A stretch of DNA of 64,000 nucleotides from Methanosarcina thermophila TM-1 (GCF_000969885.1 NZ_CP009501.1:2370908-2434907), one strand, 5' to 3'; positions 46,803 through 56,329 are shown, numbered from the stretch's first letter. Numbers and translations are program-made. The notes: generated by a model not told the origin, from the letters alone.

Positions 46803-47223
46803 TCTAATACCCCTCCAATTATTTGTATAGTCTGTCCTTTTTATAAACAGAGTTTATGCAATTGAAGCTCAAAAACAAGCACATAGACATTAAGGTTTTA
46901 ATGTAAATTTAATAATTTAAAGGTCTAAAACCATTATTTTAAATCCAATCGCATAAGCTCTGCTAAACCCCTATACGTGTAATTATATAAGAAAAGTAAA
47001 GAATAAATCTTCAGGATTATAAGTATCTTATATTAGCCTACATGCTTGTGTATATTATATCTGACAATATACTTAGACTATATCAGGTACATTACAGGAT
47101 CTTATTTTCAGAAGGTTATCCTGAATTCTATTTCATTCGACAATTAATATATAGTATCTGACAGATCTGATAGGTTTGTTCACGAATATGATATCTCCAT
47201 GCAAAAACATTACGAAGTAAAAT
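46803..47223. other. AT-rich region between the peptide gene and the CRISPR array (trailer side)
   Basis: No gene. It holds the probable promoter of the Cys-rich peptide gene on the minus strand and the distal end of the CRISPR array. TATTATATCTGACAATATAC and similar AT words occur at 47050-47080, and TATCTGACAGATCTGATAG at 47153-47172 is a short imperfect palindrome. Confidence 0.45.
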
Positions 47224-49474
47224 GCTTCAATCCTTGTTTTAATGGATCTTGCATTCGAATATCAAACTGCCAGCACTCGTCTATTTATTTTTCATGCGGT
47301 TTCAATCCTTGTTTTAATGGATCTTGCATTCGAATATATTCCCAGGCGAGACCACCAAAGACGATTACAAGAAGTTTCAATCCTTGTTTTAATGGATCTT
47401 GCATTCGAATCAGAAGGTGCTCTCGTTACAGCAATGACGTTTATTTCGTTTCAATCCTTGTTTTAATGGATCTTGCATTCGAATAAACTGGCCTTCTTAC
47501 GGAGATTGGCGGCGGACATGGTTTCAATCCTTGTTTTAATGGATCTTGCATTCGAATAGAAATGTAAACCTGTACAACTCAATGTTTGACTATGGTTTCA
47601 ATCCTTGTTTTAATGGATCTTGCATTCGAATAGCCAAAAAAGATGAGTTTTAAAATCGGTCAAACAGGTTTCAATCCTTGTTTTAATGGATCTTGCATTC
47701 GAATCGTATAATGATGCTACTGTTCTCGCTTCACAAATGAGTTTCAATCCTTGTTTTAATGGATCTTGCATTCGAATACAGACTTCCACACCGAGATGGT
47801 TATTTATTCGGTGTTTCAATCCTTGTTTTAATGGATCTTGCATTCGAATCCCTTGAGATCGTTATCAGTCTAATTTCTTAATATGTTTCAATCCTTGTTT
47901 TAATGGATCTTGCATTCGAATCTGAATGGGCGTGTGTACTCGGCTGGGGTCCTGAGGATGTTTCAATCCTTGTTTTAATGGATCTTGCATTCGAATGTAT
48001 CGGTAGAATTCAGGAACGGACACTTTCACACAGGTTTCAATCCTTGTTTTAATGGATCTTGCATTCGAATCCTTAAACGGGTCTATATCTGCAACGACAA
48101 CGAAGCAAAGTTTCAATCCTTGTTTTAATGGATCTTGCATTCGAATAAATCCTTTTCGCTATCGGTAGAAGTGTAACCATGTGGTTTCAATCCTTGTTTT
48201 AATGGATCTTGCATTCGAATCAGAAGATTTTAAGACACTTACCGCAGCCGATCTTAACGTTTCAATCCTTGTTTTAATGGATCTTGCATTCGAATTCAGA
48301 GAACCTAACCGTTAATTAGGCATCCCTAATATTGTTTCAATCCTTGTTTTAATGGATCTTGCATTCGAATACCATAATATAACATCTCTCAATTTACTTG
48401 CTGAATAGTTTCAATCCTTGTTTTAATGGATCTTGCATTCGAATTTATTCTTCTTTGTAGTATCATCTAGAAGCCGTTTAGTTTCAATCCTTGTTTTAAT
48501 GGATCTTGCATTCGAATTTCTCAAACTTTTGTGCGACTTCTTCAGGGAGCTCGTTTCAATCCTTGTTTTAATGGATCTTGCATTCGAATTGATATGAAGA
48601 ATTCGGCGGATGAGACTTACCAGGCAGGTTTCAATCCTTGTTTTAATGGATCTTGCATTCGAATCACCAGACAGCTTGGACGGATTAATCTTAAAATTAG
48701 GAGTTTCAATCCTTGTTTTAATGGATCTTGCATTCGAATGGCAGGATAACGGTATCATTTTCGGCGACTTGAGTAGTTTCAATCCTTGTTTTAATGGATC
48801 TTGCATTCGAATCCTGCCCCGCTTCGCAGCTTCTTCCAGGCAGAGATGATAGTTTCAATCCTTGTTTTAATGGATCTTGCATTCGAATAAAACTGATAAT
48901 TGTAGATACATTAAGTTGAAAGGTAGTTTCAATCCTTGTTTTAATGGATCTTGCATTCGAATCAGTGAGAGGCATTTATTCAGCCTCCATAACAGCCTGT
49001 TTCAATCCTTGTTTTAATGGATCTTGCATTCGAATCCTGTACTGCTGCCTGATGTGCATCATGGATGATCTGGTTTCAATCCTTGTTTTAATGGATCTTG
49101 CATTCGAATATCAACGAAAGAGTACGAATATTCAGGAACTTTCAGTTTCAATCCTTGTTTTAATGGATCTTGCATTCGAATCTTGCAAAACAAACGTGAT
49201 GCTCTGGAATTAATGACGTTTCAATCCTTGTTTTAATGGATCTTGCATTCGAATGTCAATCCAAACCGTGAAAAAAGAGCTTCGAGAACTGTTTCAATCC
49301 TTGTTTTAATGGATCTTGCATTCGAATCTTTTTTTCACGGTTCACCTCCTGTGTAAAGTGTTAGTTTCAATCCTTGTTTTAATGGATCTTGCATTCGAAT
49401 ACTAAAACTGATTATATCACGGTAGCTGCAAAATCGGGTTTCAATCCTTGTTTTAATGGATCTTGCATTCGAAT
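47224..49474 (-). CRISPR. CRISPR array, 31 repeats of 37 bp and 30 spacers
   Basis: Repeats begin GTTTCAATCC and end TTGCATTCGAAT on the plus strand; spacers are 35-38 bp. Repeat starts run from 47224 to 49438 at about 74-bp steps. The first repeat (47224) has C instead of T at position 2; the others I read appear identical. Read on the minus strand the repeat ends ATTGAAAC, the usual 8-base 5' handle, so transcription runs leftward from a leader right of 49474, and the degenerate repeat at 47224 is the old end. Cas6b (42943-43617) would process it and Cmr would use the crRNAs. Apparent short proteins in both strands here are only repeat translations. Confidence 0.97.
48296..48333 (-). other. 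CRISPR spacer resembling a DtxR-like operator region
   Basis: The 38-bp spacer contains TTAGGCATCCCTAATATT, which differs at one of 18 positions from TTAGGCATACCTAATATT at operator 2 upstream of feoB (28184-28201), and it also contains GAACCTAA, which occurs in operator 1. It is not identical, so it probably derives from a similar iron-regulated promoter elsewhere, for example on a plasmid, virus or another feo gene. Confidence 0.6.
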
Positions 49475-49740
49475 AGGGGAAATTTTTCCTCTATTTGGCT
49501 AGAAAAAGCCTGAGATTACTACTATATTAAAACTAAATTTCTTGTTGGGATATTATCAAACCCTTTATAAATACAAGAAAAACAGCGTTTTTTAGAGGTT
49601 TGGAAATATCTCAGTATACGCCTTTCTTTTTATTAAACTTTTGTATCTAAAGTCATCTTAGATAAATTCAAAGAACAGTTTATATAGTAATTTTTAACAT
49701 TTCAAAGACGATGATATTTAAACAACTCCGTTACTAAACT
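49475..49740 (-). promoter_or_regulatory. CRISPR leader and promoter
   Basis: AT-rich region next to the conserved end of the array. On the minus strand TTTATAAAG (49564-49572) is a TATA-like box about 90 bases before the first-transcribed repeat, and ACTATATAAAC further out (near 49680) is a second candidate. Position and composition, together with the orientation shown by the ATTGAAAC handle, support a leader role. New spacers would be inserted at this end, but no cas1-cas2 is in the window. Confidence 0.65.
49564..49572 (-). promoter_or_regulatory. Putative TATA box of the CRISPR transcript
   Basis: TTTATAAAG on the minus strand, in the leader. The spacing to the first repeat (about 90 bases) leaves room for a normal leader RNA. 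Confidence 0.5.
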
Positions 49741-49925
49741 TTCTTGCTCTTAGGCTTTCTCCAAATTTCATTGAGCCTTAAAAAGAGTTTTTGAATAAAA
49801 CAGATCTAAATCTCGATTTTTTGTGCATCTTTTGATTCGCAGCCTTGCTCGTAGGTTAAAAATGGGATAAGAAGGCTGATAATAGCAGAAGATTAAAAAA
49901 TGGGGAAAGGGGTGTTCAACTACAC
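49741..49925. other. Region between CRISPR leader and acetyltransferase gene
   Basis: No ORF or RNA gene recognised; TTTAAACAACTCCGTTACTA and similar low-complexity DNA. Confidence 0.4.
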
Positions 49926-50579
49926 CTAAAACAATAACAATTTACTGAACAATGCCTTTTTACTGCTTGATTTTCCAGTCGGATTAATTAGATTAACCAT
50001 GCTCAAAAAGTTCGTACCAGCCTGTTTCAGTTTCCCTCTTACAGAATATCCATGCTTTTTATATAATTTTAGAGCCCCTTTGTTTTCGGGTTTAACAATC
50101 AATGAGATTTTAGAAATGCCAAGTTTATGAGATTTGAGAGCAGCTGCTTTTAGCAATTTACTTCCAATCCCACATGCTCGGTACTGTGGATAAACGGCAA
50201 GTGAATCTATATAATATTCGCCAGGTTCCGCCTCTTTTGTTTTTAACATGGGGACTACTTTTCTTTGATAATCCTTAGCATCGGATTTATATAGCTTAGG
50301 AAGTTTTTCCACCAAAAGCTTACTCAAACGTGGAAAATTGTCTGAAGGAAATGATAAAATCAAGCCTGCTGTGCGGTTACGTACCTCAGCGACATAGATA
50401 TTTTGATAACTTAAAATATTATCTGGCTGCTAATAGAATTTCTTTATAACCTCTTGTGCATCCTTCTGATTATTAGAACCTGCGAGCACATAAGCACATT
50501 CTCCCCAGGCCATGCAAATTAATTCTGCCGCTTCTTCTGCATCTTCAATTTTTGCCTGTCGAATATTCAAACATATCAT
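49926..50579 (-). CDS. GNAT N-acetyltransferase with an in-frame UAG
   Basis: The minus-strand frame from ATG 50579 to stop 49926 has 218 codons with a single TAG at 50430-50432 (codon 50). Before it: MICLNIRQAKIEDAEEAAEL...EVIKKFY; after it: QPDNILSYQNIYVAEVRNRT. The acetyl-CoA site YRACGIGSKLLKAA (RxxGIG motif) and ALKLYKKHGYSVRGKLKQ show a full GNAT domain. Both parts are in the same frame and join naturally, so the UAG may be read as pyrrolysine by the tRNA-Pyl encoded in this window, or may be a fresh nonsense mutation. The substrate is unknown. An 18-bp tandem repeat lies just upstream. Confidence 0.72.
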
Positions 50580-50650
50580 GCCTCATAAATAAAAACACTA
50601 TAGTTTTTATTTTATTTTCATTATCTTTTTCCGATATTTTATTTTTTACA

Positions 50651-50740
50651 TTTCTCAAATTATTTATATTTCTCAAACTATTTATATTTCTCAAACTATT
50701 TATATTTCTCAAACTATTTATATTTCTCAAATTGTCTGCA
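50651..50740. repeat. 18-bp tandem repeat upstream of the acetyltransferase
   Basis: Five copies of TTTCTCAAACTATTTATA with an 18-bp period (starts near 50651, 50669, 50687, 50705, 50723). It lies 72-160 bases upstream of the acetyltransferase start, where copy number could affect promoter strength. On the minus strand it can be read as the repeat SLRNIN. Confidence 0.85.
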
Positions 50741-50766
50741 TTTATTAATCTGTTTTTATAACTCAA

Positions 50767-51283
50767 CCTTAAATAAAAATTTCAGAATTACTTTTTCATG
50801 GTCAGAAAATGATAATTTTCAAATTCAAAATTACAGAAATAACTTTGAGTCAAGGATCAATTAATTGTTTTCACCTGCTCTTTTTAAACTTTGAAGAGTA
50901 ATCCAGACCTTTTTGAGCTGTATTCAATACCGAACTCCTGAAAAATCAGATCCTGTACTTCTCGAGTTAGCCAATTATCCCGTTCATTAAGCATTTCCTT
51001 CAAAATCATGATCACGAATAAAGGAATACTGTATCTATCATGGGTCAGATTTTGTAACACAATTTTCTCTAAAACTACTAATTAGTATTATCTATATTTA
51101 GGAAAGTATTTATAACAAAGGGTTTTAGTCTATGTAATCTTAATTTTAGCTTAAAAAGTATTGCTATAGTATTAATTTTTATTTTATACGTGTTATTTTA
51201 TAGGTTATAAATTATTTAAAACGCCCCCAGTAACGTAATACTATTGCAATAACTCAAATAACTGAGAGAAAGGAGGAGTTTAA
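50767..51283. other. Intergenic region with an IS remnant, upstream of the transporter operon
   Basis: Apart from the IS630 remnant no gene is present. The last 100 bases are the promoter and leader of the binding-protein gene: AAATTATTTAAAACG near 51208-51222 is a TATA candidate and AAGGAGGAG gives a strong ribosome site at 51270. Confidence 0.5.
50884..51009 (-). pseudogene. IS630-family transposase fragment
   Basis: The frame from ATG 51009 gives MILKEMLNERDNWLTREVQD then LIFQEFGIEYSSKRSGLLFK V. This resembles the second helix-turn-helix of IS630-type transposases (a W-T-x-x-E-V-x-x-L-I-x-E-x-F-G-V-x-Y-S pattern). The catalytic DDE part and inverted repeats are absent; only 41 residues remain. 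Confidence 0.6.
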
Positions 51284-52951
51284 ATTAAGAAAAACCAGCA
51301 ATATCTCTTAATAGGGGTAATAGCTCTAATTGTCGCAGCTGCTTTTGCTTTCATGCCGGCTGGCGAGTCAGTAAGCCCCATCTCCCAGGTTTCTGATGAA
51401 TCTGTATCCGAAGGTTCGGATAAATTGGTTTCTGAGGGTTCGGAGGAACTTGTGGTAGCAGTAGGTACACACGGAGGAGAACCAGAAGCAGGTTTTGACC
51501 CGATTGCCGGTTGGGGAAACAGCAGAGAACCTCTGGTTCAGAGCACTCTTTTCAAAAGGGATAGCGAGGCAAACCTGATCAATGATCTGGCTACAAATTA
51601 TACGATCAGCAGCGATGGACTGAAGTGGACCGTTACAATACGGGACGATGTTAAGTTCCATGATGGAGTGCCTTTAACAGCCAGAGACGTGGCATTCACA
51701 TTTAATACAGCAGCAAATGCAGGTGGAAATATAGATTTGTCCATGCTGAAAAAGGCAACAGCAATCGATAATTATACCATTGAATTTGAGTTGAACGATC
51801 CTCAATCTACCTTCATCAATAAACTGGTAGCTCTTGGCATTGTCCCTGAGCATGCTTACAACGCTGAAACTTACGGATCCAATCCAATAGGTTCGGGTCC
51901 ATATAAGTTTGTGCAGTGGGATAAAGGGCAGCAGGTAATCTTTGAAGCAAATCCGGATTACTACGGACAGAAGCCGTACTTCAAAAAGTTGACTATGCTC
52001 TTTATGGGATCAGACTCTGCTTTTGCAGCAGCAAAGGCAGGACAGGTCGATCTAGCTGAAATTCCTGCTTCTTACGCCAATCAGGAAGTACCTGGGATGA
52101 AAATAGTGTCCCTTGATTCCATAGATGCCCGTGGGATAAGTTTCCCCATGAATCCGAATACTGGAGAAAAAACCGAAAACAGCTATGCAATCGGAAATAA
52201 TGTGACTTCTGACCCTGCAATAAGAAAAGCTCTGAACATCGGGATAGACAGGCAGGCACTGATTGAAGGGGCTTTAAACGGGCAGGGAAAAGAAGAATTC
52301 ACTGGCGTAGATAAGCTGCCATGGGGTAATAAGGAAGCTATTTTCGAAGACGGAGATATAGAGGAAGCAAAGAAAATTTTAACCGAAGGCGGCTGGATTG
52401 ATACTGATGGAGACGGCATTGTTGAGAAAAATGGCTTGGAAGCCGAATTTACCCTTCTGTATCCTGCAAATGCTCAGGATAGGCAGGCATTAGCAATTGC
52501 ATTGAGTGAGGAAGCCAGAAAATTGGGTATAAATATTAAAATCGTAGGTAAAAGCTGGAACGAGATAGATACCCTGGCGCACTCAACTCCAGTACTTTTC
52601 GGTTTTGGTTCGCTGGATCCGGCTGACCTGTATCTGAAATATTACAGTAAAAGTTACGATCCTTCAAGCTACAACAATATAATAATGTACAGCAATCCAG
52701 TCGTTGATAATTATCTGAGGAAAGCCATAACCAGTGTTGATCTGGAAACAGCTAATAAAAACTGGCAACTGGCTGCCTGGGATGGAACGACGGGTTTCTC
52801 TGCAAAGGGAGATGCCACATGGCTCTGGATTGCAACTATTAACTATGTGTATATTATGGATGAGAATTTAGATATCGGGACTCCCAGAATACAGCCGCAT
52901 GGCGCAGATATTTTCGGCAACATTCTGGAATGGAAGCGTACAGCAAATTAA
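51284..52951 (+). CDS. ABC transporter substrate-binding protein (nickel/peptide family), AUU start
   Basis: 555 residues, exported solute-binding protein of the SBP_bac_5 family. The hydrophobic N-terminus KKNQQYLLIGVIALIVAAAF is preceded by GGAGG, seven bases and ATT (51284); the codon before ATT is TAA, and no ATG, GTG or TTG occurs until 51353, after the signal segment. AUU initiation is thus the simplest reading. The mature part has TNYTISSDGLKWTVTIRDDV, FNTAANAGGNIDLSMLKKAT and IRKALNIGIDRQALIEGAL. It is followed by a second binding-protein gene (about 60 per cent identical by eye), then permeases and ATPases. Nickel or peptide uptake is by family; the substrate is not proven. Confidence 0.85.
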   Translation: MKKNQQYLLIGVIALIVAAAFAFMPAGESVSPISQVSDESVSEGSDKLVSEGSEELVVAVGTHGGEPEAGFDPIAGWGNSREPLVQSTLFKRDSEANLINDLATNYTISSDGLKWTVTIRDDVKFHDGVPLTARDVAFTFNTAANAGGNIDLSMLKKATAIDNYTIEFELNDPQSTFINKLVALGIVPEHAYNAETYGSNPIGSGPYKFVQWDKGQQVIFEANPDYYGQKPYFKKLTMLFMGSDSAFAAAKAGQVDLAEIPASYANQEVPGMKIVSLDSIDARGISFPMNPNTGEKTENSYAIGNNVTSDPAIRKALNIGIDRQALIEGALNGQGKEEFTGVDKLPWGNKEAIFEDGDIEEAKKILTEGGWIDTDGDGIVEKNGLEAEFTLLYPANAQDRQALAIALSEEARKLGINIKIVGKSWNEIDTLAHSTPVLFGFGSLDPADLYLKYYSKSYDPSSYNNIIMYSNPVVDNYLRKAITSVDLETANKNWQLAAWDGTTGFSAKGDATWLWIATINYVYIMDENLDIGTPRIQPHGADIFGNILEWKRTAN

Positions 52952-53406
52952 ACCGAAAAGTGAGTCTCAGCGCACAAACTGTTTCTGTGCTCTTTTTATT
53001 AAAGCTGAGGATGCAAAACTCCTCAGTATGACTCTTTTTGATGATTCATTTTGATGATTCATTACATTTTACATTTTTCGCTCCTTAATCCTTAATATTT
53101 CAACCAATTAAATATACAGAATAAAAAGATATTTTCTATTTAGTAATACTAGCTTACTTAAAAACAAGGATTTAGTAACACATACATTTCGGAATTTATT
53201 TATAGTAAGATTGGTTTAATTTAGTTGTCTTAACTTCCTAGTAATAAGTAACATTCGTTACCACTTTTAGTCAGAAAAATAATATTCAATAAATTATTTT
53301 CATGTTTACTTATGACAGTTAAAAATCTTTCCAAATAGTTCATTCTTATTTAACAGCTCAATCTTGCTCAGATGTTTTGAATTTTGGTAAAGAAGGAGGA
53401 ATTCAA
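52952..53406. other. Intergenic region between the two binding-protein genes
   Basis: No gene. GTAACATTCGTTAC (53248-53261) is a perfect GTAAC-N4-GTTAC inverted repeat 145 bases upstream of the second start and could be an operator (metal or otherwise). AT-rich sequences follow. The gap is long enough for its own promoter. Confidence 0.5.
53248..53261. promoter_or_regulatory. Candidate operator GTAAC-N4-GTTAC
   Basis: Perfect 5-bp inverted repeat upstream of the second binding-protein gene. The related AGTAACGTAATACTATTG stands before the first gene (near 51230), which suggests shared control, but I cannot tie it to NikR or another named regulator. Confidence 0.4.
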
Positions 53407-55095
53407 ATTAAGAAAGACCAGCAGTATTTGTTCATAGGGGCAGTAGCCTTAATTATTGCGCTTGCTCTTATTTTCGTACAAGGGGATGTGCCAGCAAGCT
53501 CAACTTCTCAGGTTTCTGATGAATCAATATTCAGAAGTTCTGAAGAATTAGTTTCTCAGGGTTCGGATGAACTGGTTGTGAATGTATATGGGCACACAGG
53601 CGAGCCGGAAACTGGATTTGACCCGCTTCTTGGATGGGGTTGCGGTCATGTGAACTTCGAGCCGCTGATACAGAGTACTCTTTTTAAATCAGCTGACGAT
53701 GGAAGCATGATAAACGATCTTGCTACGAATTATTCAATTAGCTCGGATGGAAAAATCTGGACTGTAAATATAAGAGATGACGTCAGGTTCACGGACGGTG
53801 AAAAGCTAACCGCAGAAGATGTGGCATTTACATTTAATACAGCAATCGGAAGTAACTCCGAGCTGGATATGAGTAATCTCAAGAAAGCTACTGCGATAAA
53901 TGATACTGCTGTTGAATTTGAATTAAAAGAACCTCAATCCAGTTTCATATGGAAACTCAGGTATGTTGGGATTGTGCCGGAACATGCATACGAAAAAGAA
54001 ACCTATGGCTCCAATCCAATAGGGTCAGGACCATATAAACTGGTGCAATGGGACAAAGGTCAACAGGCAATCTTCGAACTAAACGAAGATTACTACAGAG
54101 AAAAACCGTATTTCAAAAAAATAACCATGCTGTTTCTGGATAAAGATACTGCATTTGCAGCCGCAAAGTCTGGTGAAGTGGATATAGCCGAGATCGAAAT
54201 TAGCCATGCAAATCAGACTATAGACGGATATAGATTAGTAGCTCTCCCGGCATCAAGAGCACTGGGAGTTTCGTTCCCAATGCAGAATGACACCGGTGAA
54301 AAGAGCCTCAAGGGAGATCCCATAGGCAATAATGTAACAGCCGATATAGCAATTCGAAAAGCTTTGAACATAGGTATAGATAGAAAAGCCCTGCTTGAAG
54401 GAGTACTCTCTGGAAAAGGAGACGTAGAATATACTGGAGTAGATCAACGGGAATATGGAAACCCCGAAGCCAGAATTAATGACTCAAATCCCGAAGAAGC
54501 CAAAAAAATATTGGAGAATGCGGGATGGAAAGACACTGACGGCGATGGAATTCGAGAAAAGAACGGAACTAAAGCACAGTTTAAACTGTACTATTCTTCC
54601 GATGACCCGATAAGGCAGGCTCTGTCTGTAGCTGTAAGCGAACAAGCCAGAAAATTAGGTATAAAAATAGACCTTGTAGGCGCAAGCTGGGATGAAATAT
54701 ATGCCAATCAATACAATTCAGCTGTCTTATACGCTTTCAGCAATATCGATACCCATACCTTATACCTGCAATACCACAGCAAAGAGCCAGATGATACATA
54801 CAGAAATCCGGGACTTTACAGTAATCCTGTTGTAGATGGATATCTGGAGGCAGCTTTAAAATCGGAAGATCAAGATGAGGCTATAAAATACTGGCAGTTA
54901 GCTGCATACGATGGAAATACGGGTTTTGGGCCTGCGGGAGATGCACCCTGGCTCTGGCTGGTGACAACTGACTATCTCTATATGATAGATGAGACTCTGG
55001 ATATAGGAACTCCTCAAAAAAACGCAGGATCTGATATTCTAGGAAATATCTATGAGTGGAAAAGGGTAGACCCAGCCAACCCGACCTTGGAATGA
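53407..55095 (+). CDS. ABC transporter substrate-binding protein (nickel/peptide family), second paralogue, AUU start
   Basis: 562 residues, the same family as the preceding gene. GGAGG (53395-53399), seven bases and ATT at 53407 repeat the arrangement of the first gene, followed by KKDQQYLFIGAVALIIALAL. A TTG at 53377 is in frame upstream but would place the ribosome site inside the coding region. The mature part matches the first protein: NYSISSDGKIWTVNIRDDVR, EHAYEKETYGSNPIGSGPYK, IRKALNIGIDRKALLEGVLS. Differences are concentrated in the ligand-facing loops, so the two copies may serve different substrates for one permease. 241 bases separate it from the permease gene. Confidence 0.86.
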   Translation: MKKDQQYLFIGAVALIIALALIFVQGDVPASSTSQVSDESIFRSSEELVSQGSDELVVNVYGHTGEPETGFDPLLGWGCGHVNFEPLIQSTLFKSADDGSMINDLATNYSISSDGKIWTVNIRDDVRFTDGEKLTAEDVAFTFNTAIGSNSELDMSNLKKATAINDTAVEFELKEPQSSFIWKLRYVGIVPEHAYEKETYGSNPIGSGPYKLVQWDKGQQAIFELNEDYYREKPYFKKITMLFLDKDTAFAAAKSGEVDIAEIEISHANQTIDGYRLVALPASRALGVSFPMQNDTGEKSLKGDPIGNNVTADIAIRKALNIGIDRKALLEGVLSGKGDVEYTGVDQREYGNPEARINDSNPEEAKKILENAGWKDTDGDGIREKNGTKAQFKLYYSSDDPIRQALSVAVSEQARKLGIKIDLVGASWDEIYANQYNSAVLYAFSNIDTHTLYLQYHSKEPDDTYRNPGLYSNPVVDGYLEAALKSEDQDEAIKYWQLAAYDGNTGFGPAGDAPWLWLVTTDYLYMIDETLDIGTPQKNAGSDILGNIYEWKRVDPANPTLE

Positions 55096-55336
55096 GTGGT
55101 TGAGCCTGTATCTATAATGTACAGATATCACTCATTTCTACCATTTTTCTTATTTCAAGGTGGAAATCTGGGGAAAAATAATCCAGTGGGATGGTAAAAC
55201 ATCGTCTTTGTCAGATTTAATCCAATGATGGTTTGAAATGATACGGGAGCTTCTGAAAGTCTCTGAAAACCATTCATAGTTCTGTAGTCATGATAAAAGA
55301 GCCTTCATTGTAACAGTTAATGTACGAGGGAATAAC

Positions 55337-56329
55337 GTGTCAAATAATGAGAAAATAGTGGGTTTTATAGGGAAAAAAACCTTCAGGTTGATAAGCCTCT
55401 TGGTTTTTGTCTGTTTTGCAAGTTTCATGCTTATTCAATATTCACCTATAGATCCTGTTAGAGCTTATATTGGCGAAATGCCTGTAACTCCAGAGCACAA
55501 AGCCAAACTTGAAGAGTACTGGGGGGTTAACACGCCTCCACAGGAAAAATTTCTGAACTGGGCTGGAGATATTATCAAAGGTGATTTCGGAACTTCATTG
55601 ATTTATAGAGTGCCTGTAATTGATGTCATTAAAGAAAGATTTACAGCTTCCCTTGTTTTAATGGGAGTCTCATGGCTTTTTGCAGGAATCCTGGGTTTTA
55701 TTTTAGGAATAGTAGCGGGTGCGAAACAGGGAACCTGGGTAGATAAGGCGATAAAAACTTATTGTTACACTCTGGCTGCTGCACCGACTTTCTGGCTGGC
55801 ACTGGTGTTTCTGATGATCTTTTCAGTATATCTTGGCTGGTTCCCAATAGGGTTAAGTGTGCCTATAGGTGTTAGAGCTGAAGATGTGACCTTTTTTGAC
55901 TGGCTTGAGCGTTTAATTCTCCCTGCACTGACTTTGAGTTTACTGGACATTGCCAAAATTACAATGTTCACTCGAGAAAAATTAATAGAAGTCCTGTCCA
56001 GCGACTACGTATTATTTGCAAAAGCAAGAGGCGAAAAAGGACTGGATCTGGTATTAAGGCATGGGGTCCGGAATGTCGCATTTCCAGCAATTACCCTGCA
56101 GTTTTTAAGTTTCAGTGAATTATTCGGAGGGACAGTCCTTGTTGAACAGGTTTTCTCATATCCCGGAATCGGGCAGGCTGCAGTAGCTGCAGGATTACGG
56201 TCTGATGTGCCTCTGCTCCTGGGAATAGTAATTTTCAGTGCTATATTTGTTTTCTTTGGGAATCTGATTGCTGATATTATCTATGAATTCATTGATCCAA
56301 GGATAAAGCAGCAGGAGGCATCGATATGA
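55337..56329 (+). CDS. nikB: ABC transporter permease (NikB/OppB type)
   Basis: 330 residues with six predicted membrane helices. The first periplasmic segment is long, as in NikB/DppB (PIDPVRAYIGEMPVTPEHKA). The EAA loop that docks to the ATPase is SDYVLFAKARGEKGLDLVLR HGVRN (near residue 225), followed by GGTVLVEQVFSYPGIGQAAV. GTG start at 55337. The stop TGA overlaps the next ATG (ATGA), coupling it to the second permease. Nickel versus peptide substrate is not settled. Confidence 0.9.
   Translation: MSNNEKIVGFIGKKTFRLISLLVFVCFASFMLIQYSPIDPVRAYIGEMPVTPEHKAKLEEYWGVNTPPQEKFLNWAGDIIKGDFGTSLIYRVPVIDVIKERFTASLVLMGVSWLFAGILGFILGIVAGAKQGTWVDKAIKTYCYTLAAAPTFWLALVFLMIFSVYLGWFPIGLSVPIGVRAEDVTFFDWLERLILPALTLSLLDIAKITMFTREKLIEVLSSDYVLFAKARGEKGLDLVLRHGVRNVAFPAITLQFLSFSELFGGTVLVEQVFSYPGIGQAAVAAGLRSDVPLLLGIVIFSAIFVFFGNLIADIIYEFIDPRIKQQEASI

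Noticed and set aside
47199-49213. Several short proteins with repeated IKTRIET or NPCFNGSCIRI segments on both strands
   Set aside because: They are translations of the CRISPR repeats; the repeat period and spacers explain them fully.
50545-50766. Minus-strand frame with SLRNIN repeats
   Set aside because: Generated by the 18-bp tandem repeat and overlapping the acetyltransferase start in another frame.
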